Position numbers and translations under genes: made by a program. Of a stretch of 64,000 bases of DNA, positions 52,303 through 63,275 are shown piece by piece (positions within the stretch are counted from its first letter, which is position 1; every line of letters begins with the position of its first letter). The DNA is from Amoebidium appalachense (Eukaryota > Ichthyosporea): assembly GCA_963693365.1 (NCBI GenBank), contig CAVNZM010000008.1, forward strand, positions 1 through 64,000, read 5' to 3'. Below the pieces are notes generated by a model. The model saw nothing but the letters and a program-made list of their open reading frames with translations, was not told the origin of the DNA and searched no databases.

Positions 52303-52650
52303 TAACTTATCGTTGTCCTTGATCATGTCTATGGACATGCGCGTGATCTTTTCCTTCTTTATCGAAAGTAGCTCGTTCTGTAGTTCCAGGTTTTCTTTCA
52401 AACTAGCTGTCGTTTCTTTCGCACACTTTTCCGCCTCTGCTTTCATTTGGTCCACTTTGCATAACGCCGTACTTAGCTGCGCAGCCAAACCCTTATTCCC
52501 TGCGAGCACACCCTTTGTCCACACATCTGCTGCAGACAGCTTTTCGTCCCTTTCCTCGATTTGTTTGTCCTTCTCGGCTAGTTCCGCCTCTAGCCTGCGC
52601 AACTCGGCGTTTTTCTCGTCCAACATAGCCTGGAGTTGTTCGATTGTGCA
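52303..52650 (-). CDS. transposase coiled-coil segment
   Basis: Minus strand, about 115 residues with heptad-like Leu/Glu/Lys: EKNAELRRLEAELAEKDKQI, KVDQMKAEAEKCAKETT, LKENLELQNELLSIKKEK. Probably a dimerisation coil between the DNA-binding THAP part and the nuclease. It is in a different frame from the THAP part, separated by a C7 run at 52652-52658. Confidence 0.75.
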
Positions 52651-53102
52651 CGGGGGGGCGGTTCCTGTTCCTCGTGTGCGTTTTGGATCTCATCTCTCGC
52701 TCGTTTTGCAGCTCTCTCTCTGCGCTCTGTGTCTAGTTTCCTTTTACGCTCAGCCTCCTCCTTGTTATACCCGGGTATTTCGACACCCTCAGGCACCGCT
52801 AGGCGTCCGTTGCTTACATCATCCGACCACGCTCGCGGAAGGGCCTTGGGTTTTAGAGGTTTGTTTTCACGGTCACCATTCTCAAACTGGTCATCATCAA
52901 AGTGGTCGCGGCAAAGCCGCAGGTTTTTACTGTTTTTCTTTAATTCGACCCATTCTTCAGTGCGTCCCACCCTAAGAAAAACCTCAGTTGCATACTCAGG
53001 ACCCTTTATTTGTACAAACTTAGGAACACCGTTTTTCTGTTTTTTGGAACAGAGAGCGTCGTTACACTTCTGGACCATTCTTTCGCTACTGTGCAGGCCC
53101 AC
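52651..53102 (-). CDS. transposase THAP zinc-finger segment
   Basis: Minus strand. THAP (C2CH) pattern: VQKCNDALCSKKQKNGVPKF, EEWVELKKNSKN, LRLCRDHFDDDQFENG and the closing LKPKALPRAW, followed by an Arg/Lys/Glu-rich helix. THAP binds the transposon ends. The frame changes at the C7 run, either a real inactivating indel or a homopolymer error. Terminal inverted repeats were not located. Confidence 0.85.
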
Positions 53103-53426
53103 ATAGGGCCGTTAGCCGGCAGCACATCCTGCACCTAAGCAAAAATGTGCGTGAGCTAACAAACAATTGTTGTATGTAATAAACTTTTTTTGCGAAAACC
53201 CTCTTTTTTCCCTTCTAAGGGTTGGTGGAAAAGTGGTACGTTGCTGCACGTGTTACGTGTTGGCGGGGAAAGTTTCCCGCCAAAACCCATGGGGCGGGCT
53301 AGGCCCTATGGGTCATGAGCCACATTCCACAAATCGGCCTATCATATTATAGATCCAAAGTGGTCCATATACCTGCCATGGTGAAGAATCGGGAGAAAAA
53401 GTTGACGTGACAGCTAAGAGATCGAA
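53103..53426. other. spacer between transposon and LINE fragments
   Basis: Holds the 5' flank of the transposase gene; AT-rich, with GCGGGGAAAGTTTCCCGC (a short palindrome near 53262-53280). No coding signal. Confidence 0.5.
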
Positions 53427-53921
53427 GTGAAAGTGAAGTTCAATCCGTTTAGTTTCAAGTCTATGGCTGATAGATATCTTTTTACTCTACGTGTTGAGTC
53501 CCTTCCGGTCTTAGGACCGCAACAACACCAACTACCAGTAGCCTATATGGCGGATACGGTTAGAGAGTCTCGTTCATACATAGGTTCGTTTGTTCGTAAT
53601 GTGGTGTGGTGTAAAAACGCAAAGATGATTATGGATTGGCGGTGTAATCGGTTTCTGGTGTCTCCTGCTTGTTTGTGTAATATGTGTGGGGGGCGGTTTA
53701 CTCGCGGCTGCAAATCTATCAATAAGTGCAACCTGTTAGCTCACGTATTAGAACCGGAGGTTATTGGCGGTTTTATCCTCTTTTCTTCCTCTCTTCCTCA
53801 ATATATCCGTTTTAAGATGGCTATCCTAGATCACCTTATTAATGCTGCACAGTATGATATTGTGATCCGGTGCCTTAACTTTCTTTCGGAGCTACCGATG
53901 CTAGCCTCTGCTTACCCATAA
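53427..53921 (+). pseudogene. LINE C-terminal-domain-like fragment
   Basis: 164 codons with a Cys cluster, ACLCNMCGGRFTRGCKSINK, and a C-terminus DHLINAAQYDIVIRCLNFLS. The last part parallels the C-terminus of the LINE at 63.1 kb (DFILNTRNYDLFIRCIDWLE). It looks like the tail of a related LINE copy lying head-to-tail before the RT. An N-terminal function is the alternative. Confidence 0.55.
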
Positions 53922-53929
53922 TATGTAAT

Positions 53930-55539
53930 AGCACTAACTTTATTGTTGATGATTTGATAGATCTCGGTGATTATGCTGGCGGTGGTAGGAAGGAATATCC
54001 CGATGCTCTCTTGTTACCAAACACCACTCCCGCTAGACTAGGTGAACCCCTGTCTCAAAAGGAAAGCTTGCGCCGGCTTGCTAGTATGAATCGATTTGGC
54101 CCCCCTGCTCGTATTATTGGTGATACCACTGGAGACCCCCTCATAGACTCTGATAAGTATTTCTCGGAACTGTTTAAAGATAGGACCCCCGCTCAGAAAC
54201 CTATTGTGTGGCCTGTAGACCCATCTATCCCCATAGAATCGATCCTCCCCTTTTTCAGTCCCGATGCCATATGGTCTGTGATATCTAGTTATAGCTCTAG
54301 TAAGTCTTGTGGACCTGATGGACTCCCTGCTGGGTTTCTTAAAACCCTTGTTCCCTCCTACCCACAAAAGGAAAGTGATCGTGCTATTAAACCTGATCTT
54401 ACTATCATGTTAAGCTCTCTCTTTTCTTGGTGTGTTAAATGTGGACATGTCCCGTCATCTTGGTTAGATACCTTAGTGATCCCCATAGTTAAGAAGGACT
54501 CTGAGGGCCCCATATCATCCTTTCGCCCCATTACACTAACCCAGGTTGTTCGTAGATTCTTTGAAGCTTGCTTACTTAGGTTATTTGCACATCACCCTAG
54601 GTTTCAATCTATTCTTCACATACACCCATGCCAATCCGCTTTTCGTAAAAACAATTCATGTTATGTTCAAATAATGGCACTGCACGATTCTATGCAAGTT
54701 GGTGCACAATATGTTGGCTTTATTGATTGGAAAACTGCTTACGATTCTGTCTCCCCTGGTCTCCTATGGGAAAAGCTTGCTGCACGGGGTGTACCACACT
54801 GCATTGGTGTTCTGTTAGAAGCACTCTTGTCTCAAACCTATGGTAGAGCTGTGGTTAATGGGCATCTTTCATATGGTTTTGCTCGTACTAGAGGTCTCTT
54901 GCAGGGTTCATTGCTTAGCCCCTTTTTGTTTAACCTATTTATAGATGATTTGGCTGTCAAAATTTACGCCGAAAACGATGACCCTATTAATAACTTTCCG
55001 CCTGCACTTCTCTATGCTGATGATCTGTCCCTCCTTGCCCGTACCCCTAGACGCCTGCAAAGATTGTTCGATGTAGTGTCAGAGTGGTGCAAGGCAAACC
55101 TTATGATCCTTAACATAGACAAATGTGGTGTTCTTGTACCTGATATAGCTATTAGTAACAATTTACACACATTTACATTATCATCTAAACCTGTACCTAT
55201 AGTTCCAGAATACAAATATCTTGGTGTTCCGGTTGATTCTGTTGGTGTTATGTTTCCCCATATGGTCGAAAAGAGGGTAGAGTTGGCTCGTAAGCGGTTA
55301 GCTTTCTTCTCGGCTAATATTTTTAAAGACACACCCCTCCATCCTTCTATTAGACTTACATTTATTCGCACTTTTGTCTTCCCGGCATGTGAATATGGTT
55401 TACCCCTTCTCGCCGCTTGGATCAAGAAAGAGAGAACTAGAGCGCTTAAACCCCTGGCAAATTTCCTTGAAGCAGAAGTTGCCTCCTTTCTATCTAACAA
55501 CTGTTGTAAACCTGGGCCTGTAACGCTCTCGATATACGG
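53930..55539 (+). pseudogene. non-LTR (LINE) reverse transcriptase, split copy part 1
   Basis: Frame open from CNSTNFIVDDLIDLGDY. RT motifs in order: SSKSCGPDGLPAGFLKTL, VIPIVKKDSEGPISSFRPIT, YVGFIDWKTAYDSVSPGLLW, GLLQGSLLSPFLFNLFIDDL, LLYADDLSLLA (YADD centre), NLMILNIDKCGVL, EYKYLGVPVDS. No endonuclease domain is visible upstream, so the copy is 5'-truncated. It breaks off at LSIYG and the same sentence restarts at 62280. Confidence 0.88.
55448..55539 (+). repeat. ~90-bp direct repeat, left copy
   Basis: Same as 62280-62371 except for two bases; encodes LANFLEAEVASFLSNNCCKP. The two copies flank the 6.7-kb insertion. Confidence 0.9.
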
Positions 55540-56363
55540 CGCCGGCTCTTGCTGTCCCGCCCGACGACGCCAGCCTGGCCCATCATCCCGTTGTGGCCGT
55601 GGCTGGTAGGGCTGGTGGCGCCGTGGGGAGGGTGACCGCCGCCGGTCCCCTCTGAGGCCTCTGCCCTCCTCCCTCTCACGGTCCCGGTACCTGTCTCCTC
55701 TGTACCGGTCCCCCTCCTGGTCCTTCTCCTCCAGACGCTTGGTGAGCACAGCCACCTGCTTCAAGAGAGCAGTGAGTGTAGGCGTGTCCTGCCCAGCCCC
55801 ATGCTTTACCTCCATGACCTCAGCAGCATGCTTATCCCTCATAGCCAGCTTACTCTCAAACTGCGCTAAAAACCGCCTCTTCACCGCCCTCCACGCCAAG
55901 TCTACCTCATGCTGCTCTTCATGCTGAGCAAACAGCTCACCAAACTGACTGCTATAGTATCTACAAACAGAGAGCGAGCAGCATGAAACTTTCCACGAGC
56001 ATCATTCTCCGAGTCCAACCCAGCAAGAAACACAAGAGCACGAAAATTTTCTTCGAACAGCTCAAAGTGGGTTCTAGCTTCGGTCACAGACATGGTGAGG
56101 GGGGGGTAAGTAAACTTAGCTTGTCTGAGATCAGCGTCAAACTCCCGTCGTCGTCCGTCGTCCAGGTACTTGGCCACCGCCCTGTCAAGCCACTCAAGCT
56201 CATTCTCGGGGCGCAAAACCTCCACCACGTCCCCGGAGCCGCCTGTAACAATAGGCACCTGTGCGTTGGCCGCTTCGTAGCGGGCGGCCAGCTGGAGTGC
56301 GGCCGGGTTGCGGGCTCCACCCGCCACTGTGCGGGCGTACGCAACCGTGCGCACAGACGGCTC

Positions 56364-56843
56364 TGTAAACAACTGTACACATGAACTGTACATGTTTACT
56401 AAAGAATGTGATCTACTAGCACACAATTCGTTCTTTGTCATGAATATCACATAAATATTATGTCCACACCAATAGGAATCAATCTTACCTAAGAAATGAA
56501 CCATGTATGATTCTACCGCTGCATACCACATAAACGAAGTGAACCAATAAGATGTTTGCATAAATAGGACGAAGGTCTGACTGGCTTGGACCGCACCAGA
56601 ATCACGAATGGCATGTTGCCACCCGCGCTGGCCGCGGATGAAGCAATCCTGGGCCTTGATCCGAAACCTGGGGGCTATATAACAAAGCCGTCCCAGTACG
56701 GGGATCACATCAGTGAAGTCTGAGACAGACTGAGTCGGCCCATAGTAAAAGCAACCTGGCCGCGTGTGCCTTTCTACCCGTTCTCTGTCTTTATTTTGAT
56801 TCAGTTGTACTCTGCCTTATCCTAACTAGTCCAACTGTTTACA
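56364..56843 (+). repeat. 480-bp element, 5' LTR
   Basis: TGTAAACA start and TGTTTACA end form an inverted repeat; near identical to the 3' copy (one difference noted, GAAATGAACC/GAAATTAACC). Confidence 0.92.
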
Positions 56844-56860
56844 TTGGCGACCGCGCAGTT
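56844..56860 (+). other. primer-binding site of the 480-bp-LTR element
   Basis: TTGGCGACCGCGCAGTT; TGGCGACC-type sites are common in Ty3/gypsy elements. The tRNA is not assigned. Confidence 0.6.
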
Positions 56861-57874
56861 CAAGAATCTCGCATCCTTCGAATCTCACATCTTTCAATCA
56901 GTTCAAGAATCTCACATCTTTCAATCAGCTTAAGAATCTCCCATGGCCGATCACAATCCTTTTTACCCCGATGATAGGCACATCTTTCCTTGTCCGGCTT
57001 AGAATATATACACCGACAAGTTTGAAGTGGCCAGCCCACCTACACGGAAAGAATTGAAAGCATGTAAAACTTCTTTTGCTACGACGCATCAAAAATGTGA
57101 AGAAAAACGAACACACAACGAAACAACGAATACACGAACAAACGAATAAAGAATTGCTAACGAAGCAATGAACCAACGAAAAACGAACCATCACGAATAC
57201 GCAATGAAATAAAGAGTTAACGACAAGCGAATGCATAGAGGAAATACGAAATGAATGCAACACAAAACAAAACAAAGTAACGAAGTTATCAAACGACAAA
57301 AAACGAAAAACGAAAGCAAAATGAAATGGAAACACGAAAATGAAAAGAACGAACTTTGAATGCACAACACTGCTTAGGTTGCAATGCACACGGCCCCCTC
57401 TATGTTACGAAGAAAAGAAAACCGTTGCCCTTGCGTGCATTGCGCTATTGCACACTGTCATCGTGTCCATGCCACCACGTGCACGTCCACACTCGCAACC
57501 CAGATGCACGGCCACTTTCAGCACAAATGCACTTAACGAAGAAGATAGTCGCTGTTGCTATAGCATGTAGGACCTAAGATCTTATGAAAGTAGTGTTGCA
57601 TGCATGCTTCGAATCCCTTGCTGTTCTCGAATACAGCATGCCCCATAGTTTAGCGCACAGGATGCACATGCGCATGAATGTATGCTGGCATGCCTAAACA
57701 CATTACGAACATATGCCTGACTCATGTATGGCGGCCCTTCCTGGTGCCACGCCCTAACGAATTTGCACTCTTGGTGCACAAAAGGCATGTAATAAAGTCG
57801 ATGCAGAACTTTTGTTCATGCATGTGAAAAACAAAGAAGGTGTTGGGTACGAATTTTAAGGTGAATGCCCGTCT

Positions 57875-58189
57875 GTGGCAATACTGTGTAACATACCAAT
57901 TACACTGTCAAGCCTTGCACTAGCTGCCGGCACACCCCCACCAGAACAAAAGAATGTGGTATGGGCACCGTTCCCTCACAACCCCAGCATACAGTGTCAG
58001 TATTTTGGCTGGAAGCCTTTCAGTTTCGAATTACGAATACCCTCCTTCACTACTGAAGAAAGTGACGTGGAAGACGAATACGAATACGAATGCAAGGTGT
58101 TGTTGACTAACACATCGGACCATCATGTGTACCTAGGCCCTGGTACGGAGGTGACCATGTTATTCCCTTGCAATATGATGACACTGTAA
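57875..58189 (+). CDS. hypothetical 104-residue frame in the element's internal region
   Basis: Contains PPPEQKNVVWAPFPHN, ESDVEDEYEYECKVLL and YLGPGTEVTMLFPCNMM. The normal-looking composition and a beta-rich end raise the possibility of a retroelement linker remnant. No family recognised; may be chance. Confidence 0.3.
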   Translation: MAILCNIPITLSSLALAAGTPPPEQKNVVWAPFPHNPSIQCQYFGWKPFSFELRIPSFTTEESDVEDEYEYECKVLLTNTSDHHVYLGPGTEVTMLFPCNMMTL

Positions 58190-59428
58190 CAATTTAGCAC
58201 GTGCATACCCCACCAATGGGCACATGCGGGAGACAACCCCACAAGCTGCCTTATTGGGCACCTCTGCTAAAACGAATATTCTTCTCACGAAGGAACAGAA
58301 GAATGCCACGAACACGAACCACACACTCACCAGGCAGCTACTTACATCTAATGTATGTAAGAAGTAGGGTGTGTGAACGGGGTAACTTCATGAACACCAA
58401 CACGAAAGAAAGCACAGCACAAAGCAGTTCCACGAATACGAATGGTTTTGGTATTCCACACAACGAACAGAACCTACAGTAGGGCCACCTACAAATGAAG
58501 CAGAGGATGGGGCACCATCCAGACCTGCACTGGAGGATATGAAGATACGAAGCGCGCTCACGAAGTTGCTTACAAAAGAAAGGGCGACTCTGACGACTTT
58601 TCTTTTTAGGCCAAGCCTCCAGAAGAATGTATTATGCCTGGAATCCCCCTGCTCAACGAAAAATGGCTGGCAAATGGGATACGAAAACTGCTCACGAATG
58701 GAAGCATGTGTTTTCTGAAGAAGGTTTGCTTTGCCTACCCTCTTCTTATGAATTATGAACCGGGTTTTTACTGGTTCGAATTCTGACGGGCTGATATATT
58801 TCTTTATGTCGCCCAACGAAGAACACTTGGGGCATTTTTATTCATGTTTTTCCCAGCTCCGATGATGCAGGGTTAAAGCTGAAAGGAAAGAAGTGCTATT
58901 TGTTCATGAAAGAAGTGGCTTTTCTGGCCATGGCGACTCGCCTTACAGTCTTAAGGTAGAACCGGGATAAGGAGCAGCGGCTAAGCCTTGAAGCTATCCA
59001 CCACTACCTGAGCTACGAAGTGACCTAAGGCTTGAGTTATATTCATTATCGAATGCTTGGTATGATCATTCATCCACACAACCAAATTACTCGCAATTGA
59101 AAACGAATCTGCGGGAGTATCCTAAAAAGGAAAAATTCCCAAAAAGGAAAATATTACTTCTACAGAAAAAGCCAAGCACAGAGACGAAGCGAACAATTCG
59201 CACGAACACTCTGCAACAATCTTCGCCACGAAAATGAACGCACAGAAGAATGCTGCATGAATTTACGTTTTGGCAAACGAAGAAGTGCTCATAGACGTGC
59301 ACAACTCTATTCAACCATCCTTGCTCTGTTCTGCCCAGCAGCTCGGCGCACAAGAATTCTCGCTGAAGGTTGTTTATCGCCTCTCAGCCTGGTGGTTTGC
59401 TTGCCTAACGACACCACCAGGCTCCCGA

Positions 59429-59440
59429 CAAGGGGGGGAG
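59429..59440 (+). other. polypurine tract of the 480-bp-LTR element
   Basis: AAGGGGGGGAG directly before the 3' LTR. Confidence 0.75.
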
Positions 59441-59920
59441 TGTAAACAACTGTACACATGAACTGTACATGTTTACTAAAGAATGTGATCTACTAGCACA
59501 CAATTCGTTCTTTGTCATGAATATCACATAAATATTATGTCCACACCAATAGGAATCAATCTTACCTAAGAAATTAACCATGTATGATTCTACCGCTGCA
59601 TACCACATAAACGAAGTGAACCAATAAGATGTTTGCATAAATAGGACGAAGGTCTGACTGGCTTGGACCGCACCAGAATCACGAATGGCATGTTGCCACC
59701 CGCGCTGGCCGCGGATGAAGCAATCCTGGGCCTTGATCCGAAACCTGGGGGCTATATAACAAAGCCGTCCCAGTACGGGGATCACATCAGTGAAGTCTGA
59801 GACAGACTGAGTCGGCCCATAGTAAAAGCAACCTGGCCGCGTGTGCCTTTCTACCCGTTCTCTGTCTTTATTTTGATTCAGTTGTACTCTGCCTTATCCT
59901 AACTAGTCCAACTGTTTACA
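59441..59920 (+). repeat. 480-bp element, 3' LTR
   Basis: Followed by the target duplication GGCTC at 59921-59925. Confidence 0.92.
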
Positions 59921-60051
59921 GGCTCGTCGGTAGGCAGTTGTGTGCTTTCAAGCACTTTCTGGAACTCCATGTTAAATTGTATAAGTATTTGGGATGTAAG
60001 CAGAGACACAGTGGTGCAGTGTGAAAACACCACAGACACACACAACATTTA

Positions 60052-60355
60052 GGCATGCCCCCCTCCCTCAAGTCACCCGACCACAGTGACTGCTTCGGCT
60101 GCATGTCTGGCAAGACCACCAAGGCTCCATTTCCAGGCACCCGTTCCCGTTTCACCATCCCCGGTGCTAAGTGGCACTCGAAGCTCCCTGTGCTTCCTAC
60201 GGAGGCTACAAGGTTGCTCTTGTGTGTTTGTGATGCCACCGGTTACACCACCGTGTTCCCCCTCTACAACCGTGCTGAAACCCTCAGCTACATCCAGTCT
60301 CTTGTTGAAACCGTCGAACGTCAGACACCTGAGATCGTCACCCATCTTCGGTTTG
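60052..60355 (+). pseudogene. second copy of the copia-1 integrase fragment
   Basis: Same as 38032-38335, including the frameshifts and the exact end CATCTTCGGTTTG at the LTR junction. Confidence 0.92.
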
Positions 60356-61280
60356 TGTTTAATTGTATTAGTAGTTGGGATGAAAGCAGAGACACAGTGG
60401 TGCAGTGTGAAAACACCACAGACACACACAACAACAAAACACGGAACGATCGGAGCAGTGTACACAACAGACATCAATGTTTAGACACGACTGAACTGAA
60501 TTTATTCTGATCTTCGAATAAATACCTGAAATTCCTCTAAGTCCAATCCATACATGATTTCCGACCAGTCGGAAATCAGATCTATCTCTAATAGAAACCA
60601 ATCACTAAGGACCAATTGCTTTCAGAGAGATCCGGTACGCGGAGACGCACACGATAGGACACAGACACTAGTTAAGGTCAACTTGTGTCATCATCAAGGA
60701 AGTTCTAACCTATGACATACTGCAGAGACTCAGACATATCACACTTAACCTTGATGATTGGTTAAAGCCCGGCAACACATGAAAACTAAAGTAAATTAAT
60801 GAAGTCTAAACACACATGCTATTCTAAGTGTAGCCTAAGTGTGTTACCATCCAATGAACACGTATTAAGTAACACAAATCTACCTAACATATATTAGTAG
60901 AAAAGAAATACGATTATACACATGAAGACAAAGAGAGAAAGAAAAGAAAATAAGGAAGGAGAAAGAGGAAGGAAAAGAGAGCACAGATCAACAAACAAGA
61001 TAGCAATAGCATAACTATAACCAGAGATATTTATGTACACACGAACATGTACACGTCTCTCCCTGAGTGGGTGGATCCGTGTACACACATATAAATATTC
61101 TAATCGATATTACAATACACGATTAGAGCCGATACAACACGATTACAAGTATACAAGCATATCGGAGATCGATGCTTCATTTTACATAATAGGAGTGTGG
61201 CATATACACTAAGCATATGAACTGAAACATAACACAAACTGAGAAGATCTTACCATATGTAGATACTACGTATTACAACA
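60356..61280 (-). repeat. copia-4 full LTR
   Basis: 925 bp. Shares TAGTTGG and GCAGAG with the copia-2 3' LTR but CCATCC with the 5' LTR. Confidence 0.92.
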
Positions 61281-61556
61281 CTCCAGCATTGAGGAGCCCA
61301 CCGTGTTCATGATGAGTGTGGCCATCCTTCGAGGGGTTTGGACGTCCTTCCCCTCAGTGGCCTCTGCTGGGCAAACAGCCCTGAGCTTGCTAAGCCACCT
61401 AGGGAGGGCGAGGTCCTTAGCGAGGACTAAGTCCCCTGTGATACTAGTCCTACTGCTCATGTTGCCTATGCCAACTGTTGCTAGCTGTAGGCCTGTGTGT
61501 GCGTATGTTTCTTTTACCTCTAACTGTCGAAAAAGTCCTAAGTCAAAGCCACTCAT

Positions 61557-62279
61557 AACCGCTAGGCGTGAAAAGAAAAAAAAAAACTAGGGGTGAAAGC
61601 AACAGCCCAGAAGGACTAACAGTGCGTGTGCCCCCTCCCTGCAAAAAACTGCAGAGAAAGGGGGTGTAGCTTGTCGTGGCAACAACCAGAGTGTATACCA
61701 ACTACTCTAACTATCTGCACGCTTAAAGGGGCTCGAAACCGTGTATACGTATAAACTTTTCTTTGAGTTGGGTGGGAAGCGAGTTTTTTCGTGTTCTCAG
61801 AAGAACTTCCAAAAGCCCGCGACCCCGCGAGACACTTCACAGACACGCGGCCCACTGGCCAGACAAATACCACAGTGACATTCAGCCAATCACAACACTC
61901 CCTCCCCCACAGACTACACGCACTCCACACCATTGGCTACCGCCACCTCAGACACCCCTACAGCACTACAACACGTACACACGTTTACTCACAATACATA
62001 TAAGCATACACACACGCGAGCAGGCAACATGGGTCTCGCCAAGCACACAGCAAGAAGCAATACAACATTTAACATGGAGAGTACGCAGAGGCATGGTGCA
62101 TGCACGCGCGCACCTTTAACAATCAGCCGCTGCCGCATCAGGTTCTCCCCATACCACTGATTAATCTCCTCATACCCCACTTAGACCCCGGCATCACTAT
62201 GCAAGAAAACCCCCGAAATTCACTCACCAAAACACGAATTATAGAAGCAAACTAATACGAATCAGCTCAGCACATGACA
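61557..62279 (-). other. upstream region of the gag-like gene
   Basis: No coding signal. On the minus strand CTTATATGTATTGTG (about 61990) could be a TATA region. It may be an LTR or leader of the element that supplied the gag-like gene; no second copy in the window. Confidence 0.4.
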
Positions 62280-63134
62280 AAACCCTTGGCAAATTTCCTT
62301 GAAGCAGAAGTTGCCTCCTTTCTATCTAACAACTGTTGTAAACCTGGGCCTGTAACGCTCTCGATATATGGTCTGGTCCCAATAGCTGCTAGAGTATCCT
62401 ATCTCGCGCTGAAATTCAATAAGCACATAAGCCGCTTAAAGAAGTATTTGCCCTCCCACCCTCTCTTCTCTATCCGACCTGTCCCCTCCTCACCTCTCCC
62501 CTCTTTCCTCCCCTCTCTCTCCCCTTCTCCCCTGGGCACAAATACAAATAAACCCCGCAATAGTGTGTGTGTGACTTTGGACTGCCACTTACTTATTAAA
62601 CATGTACACAATCACAAGATAATCACGCAATATAACAAATGGAAAAAGATACCACACGACACTAGACCCGATGAAAGCATACACCTTGAAAAACTAAGCC
62701 TTATGTCTCGTTTTATATATACTGACCGCCTCAACCATATTGCCAAATATGGCACTCGCAAGTGTATAACACCTAAATACATATTACCTTCCTGTAGAAC
62801 TGGTCTTTCTCTAGCTGATGGTATTATTGATCAATTACCACGCTTTTACTGTACACGTGCTATACAGTGGAGATCTAATAAGTATAAGGTGGCATCATTT
62901 GCATGCCCAAACAACACACAAACACACCAGTTTAACCGGTCATGTATCGCCAAATGTAGTTTGATAGACCACATAATACCGCAACACACACACGTCACAT
63001 TCACAACAGACACCCAGAAAGATAGCCTACCTGTAAATTACAACATCCTTGATTTTATACTAAACACGCGTAACTACGACCTGTTTATTAGATGTATTGA
63101 TTGGCTTGAGAAACACATCACTACAAAATTATAG
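62280..63134 (+). pseudogene. LINE C-terminal part, split copy part 2
   Basis: Restarts with the ~90-bp repeat, continues LVPIAARVSYLALKFNKHIS, a C/T-rich insertion region (RPVPSSPLPSFLPSLSPSP), LSLMSRFIYTDRLNHIAKYG, a Cys cluster FACPNNTQTHQFNRSCIAKC, and ends DFILNTRNYDLFIRCIDWLE...TKL stop. The Cys/His cluster matches the C-terminal zinc-knuckle position of LINE proteins. Confidence 0.8.
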
Positions 63135-63136
63135 CG

Positions 63137-63138
63137 CA

Positions 63139-63205
<67 letters not shown>

Positions 63206-63237
63206 CCAGCTGATACCGAGTGTCCCGAGGGGAGCCC

Positions 63238-63274
<37 letters not shown>
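63137..63274 (+). repeat. (CA)n and poly-A tail region of the LINE
   Basis: (CA)n 63143-63203 right after the stop, then CCAGCTGATACCGAG... and a poly-A run of about 33 (63242-63274), a plausible LINE 3' end. Confidence 0.8.

Positions 63275-63275
<1 letters not shown>

Larger units (their letters stand above)
56364..59920 (+). mobile_element. non-autonomous LTR retrotransposon with 480-bp LTRs
   Basis: LTRs TGTAAACAACTG...CAACTGTTTACA at both ends, 2,597-bp internal region, 5-bp target duplication GGCTC. PBS TTGGCGACCGCGCAG after the 5' LTR and AAGGGGGGGAG before the 3' LTR. No gag or pol; the internal region is remarkable for very frequent ACGAA/CGAA words. Enzymes must come from an unseen partner, probably Ty3-type from the PBS. 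Confidence 0.9.
59970..61280 (-). mobile_element. copia-4: chimeric copia derivative
   Basis: Bounded by the LTR-family termini TGTTAAATTG and ATTACAACA and by a 5-bp duplication CTCCA (59965-59969, 61281-61285). Inside: a 77-bp LTR end fragment (59970-60046), 304 bp of copia-1 integrase region (60052-60355, matching 38032-38335), then a full 925-bp LTR (60356-61280). No PBS or coding region of its own. Confidence 0.85.
55540..61556 (-). pseudogene. gag-like gene fragment in three pieces
   Basis: Minus-strand pieces 61556-61281, 59969-59921 and 56363-55540. The start MSGFDLGLFRQLEVKETY runs to VGSSMLE. Piece 2 begins FQKVLESTQLPTDEP. Piece 3 has SVRTVAYARTVAGGARN, LEWLDRAVAKYLDDGRRREF, a frameshift near 55945, then AWRAVKRRFLAQFESKL, a coiled coil (LLKQVAVLTKRLEEKDQEGD) and an Arg/Asp/Ser-rich tail. 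Pieces join in frame when the two insertions and one copy of each 5-bp duplication are ignored. The coil plus basic tail suggest a retroelement Gag, but I recognise no family. Truncated at 55540. Confidence 0.7.
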
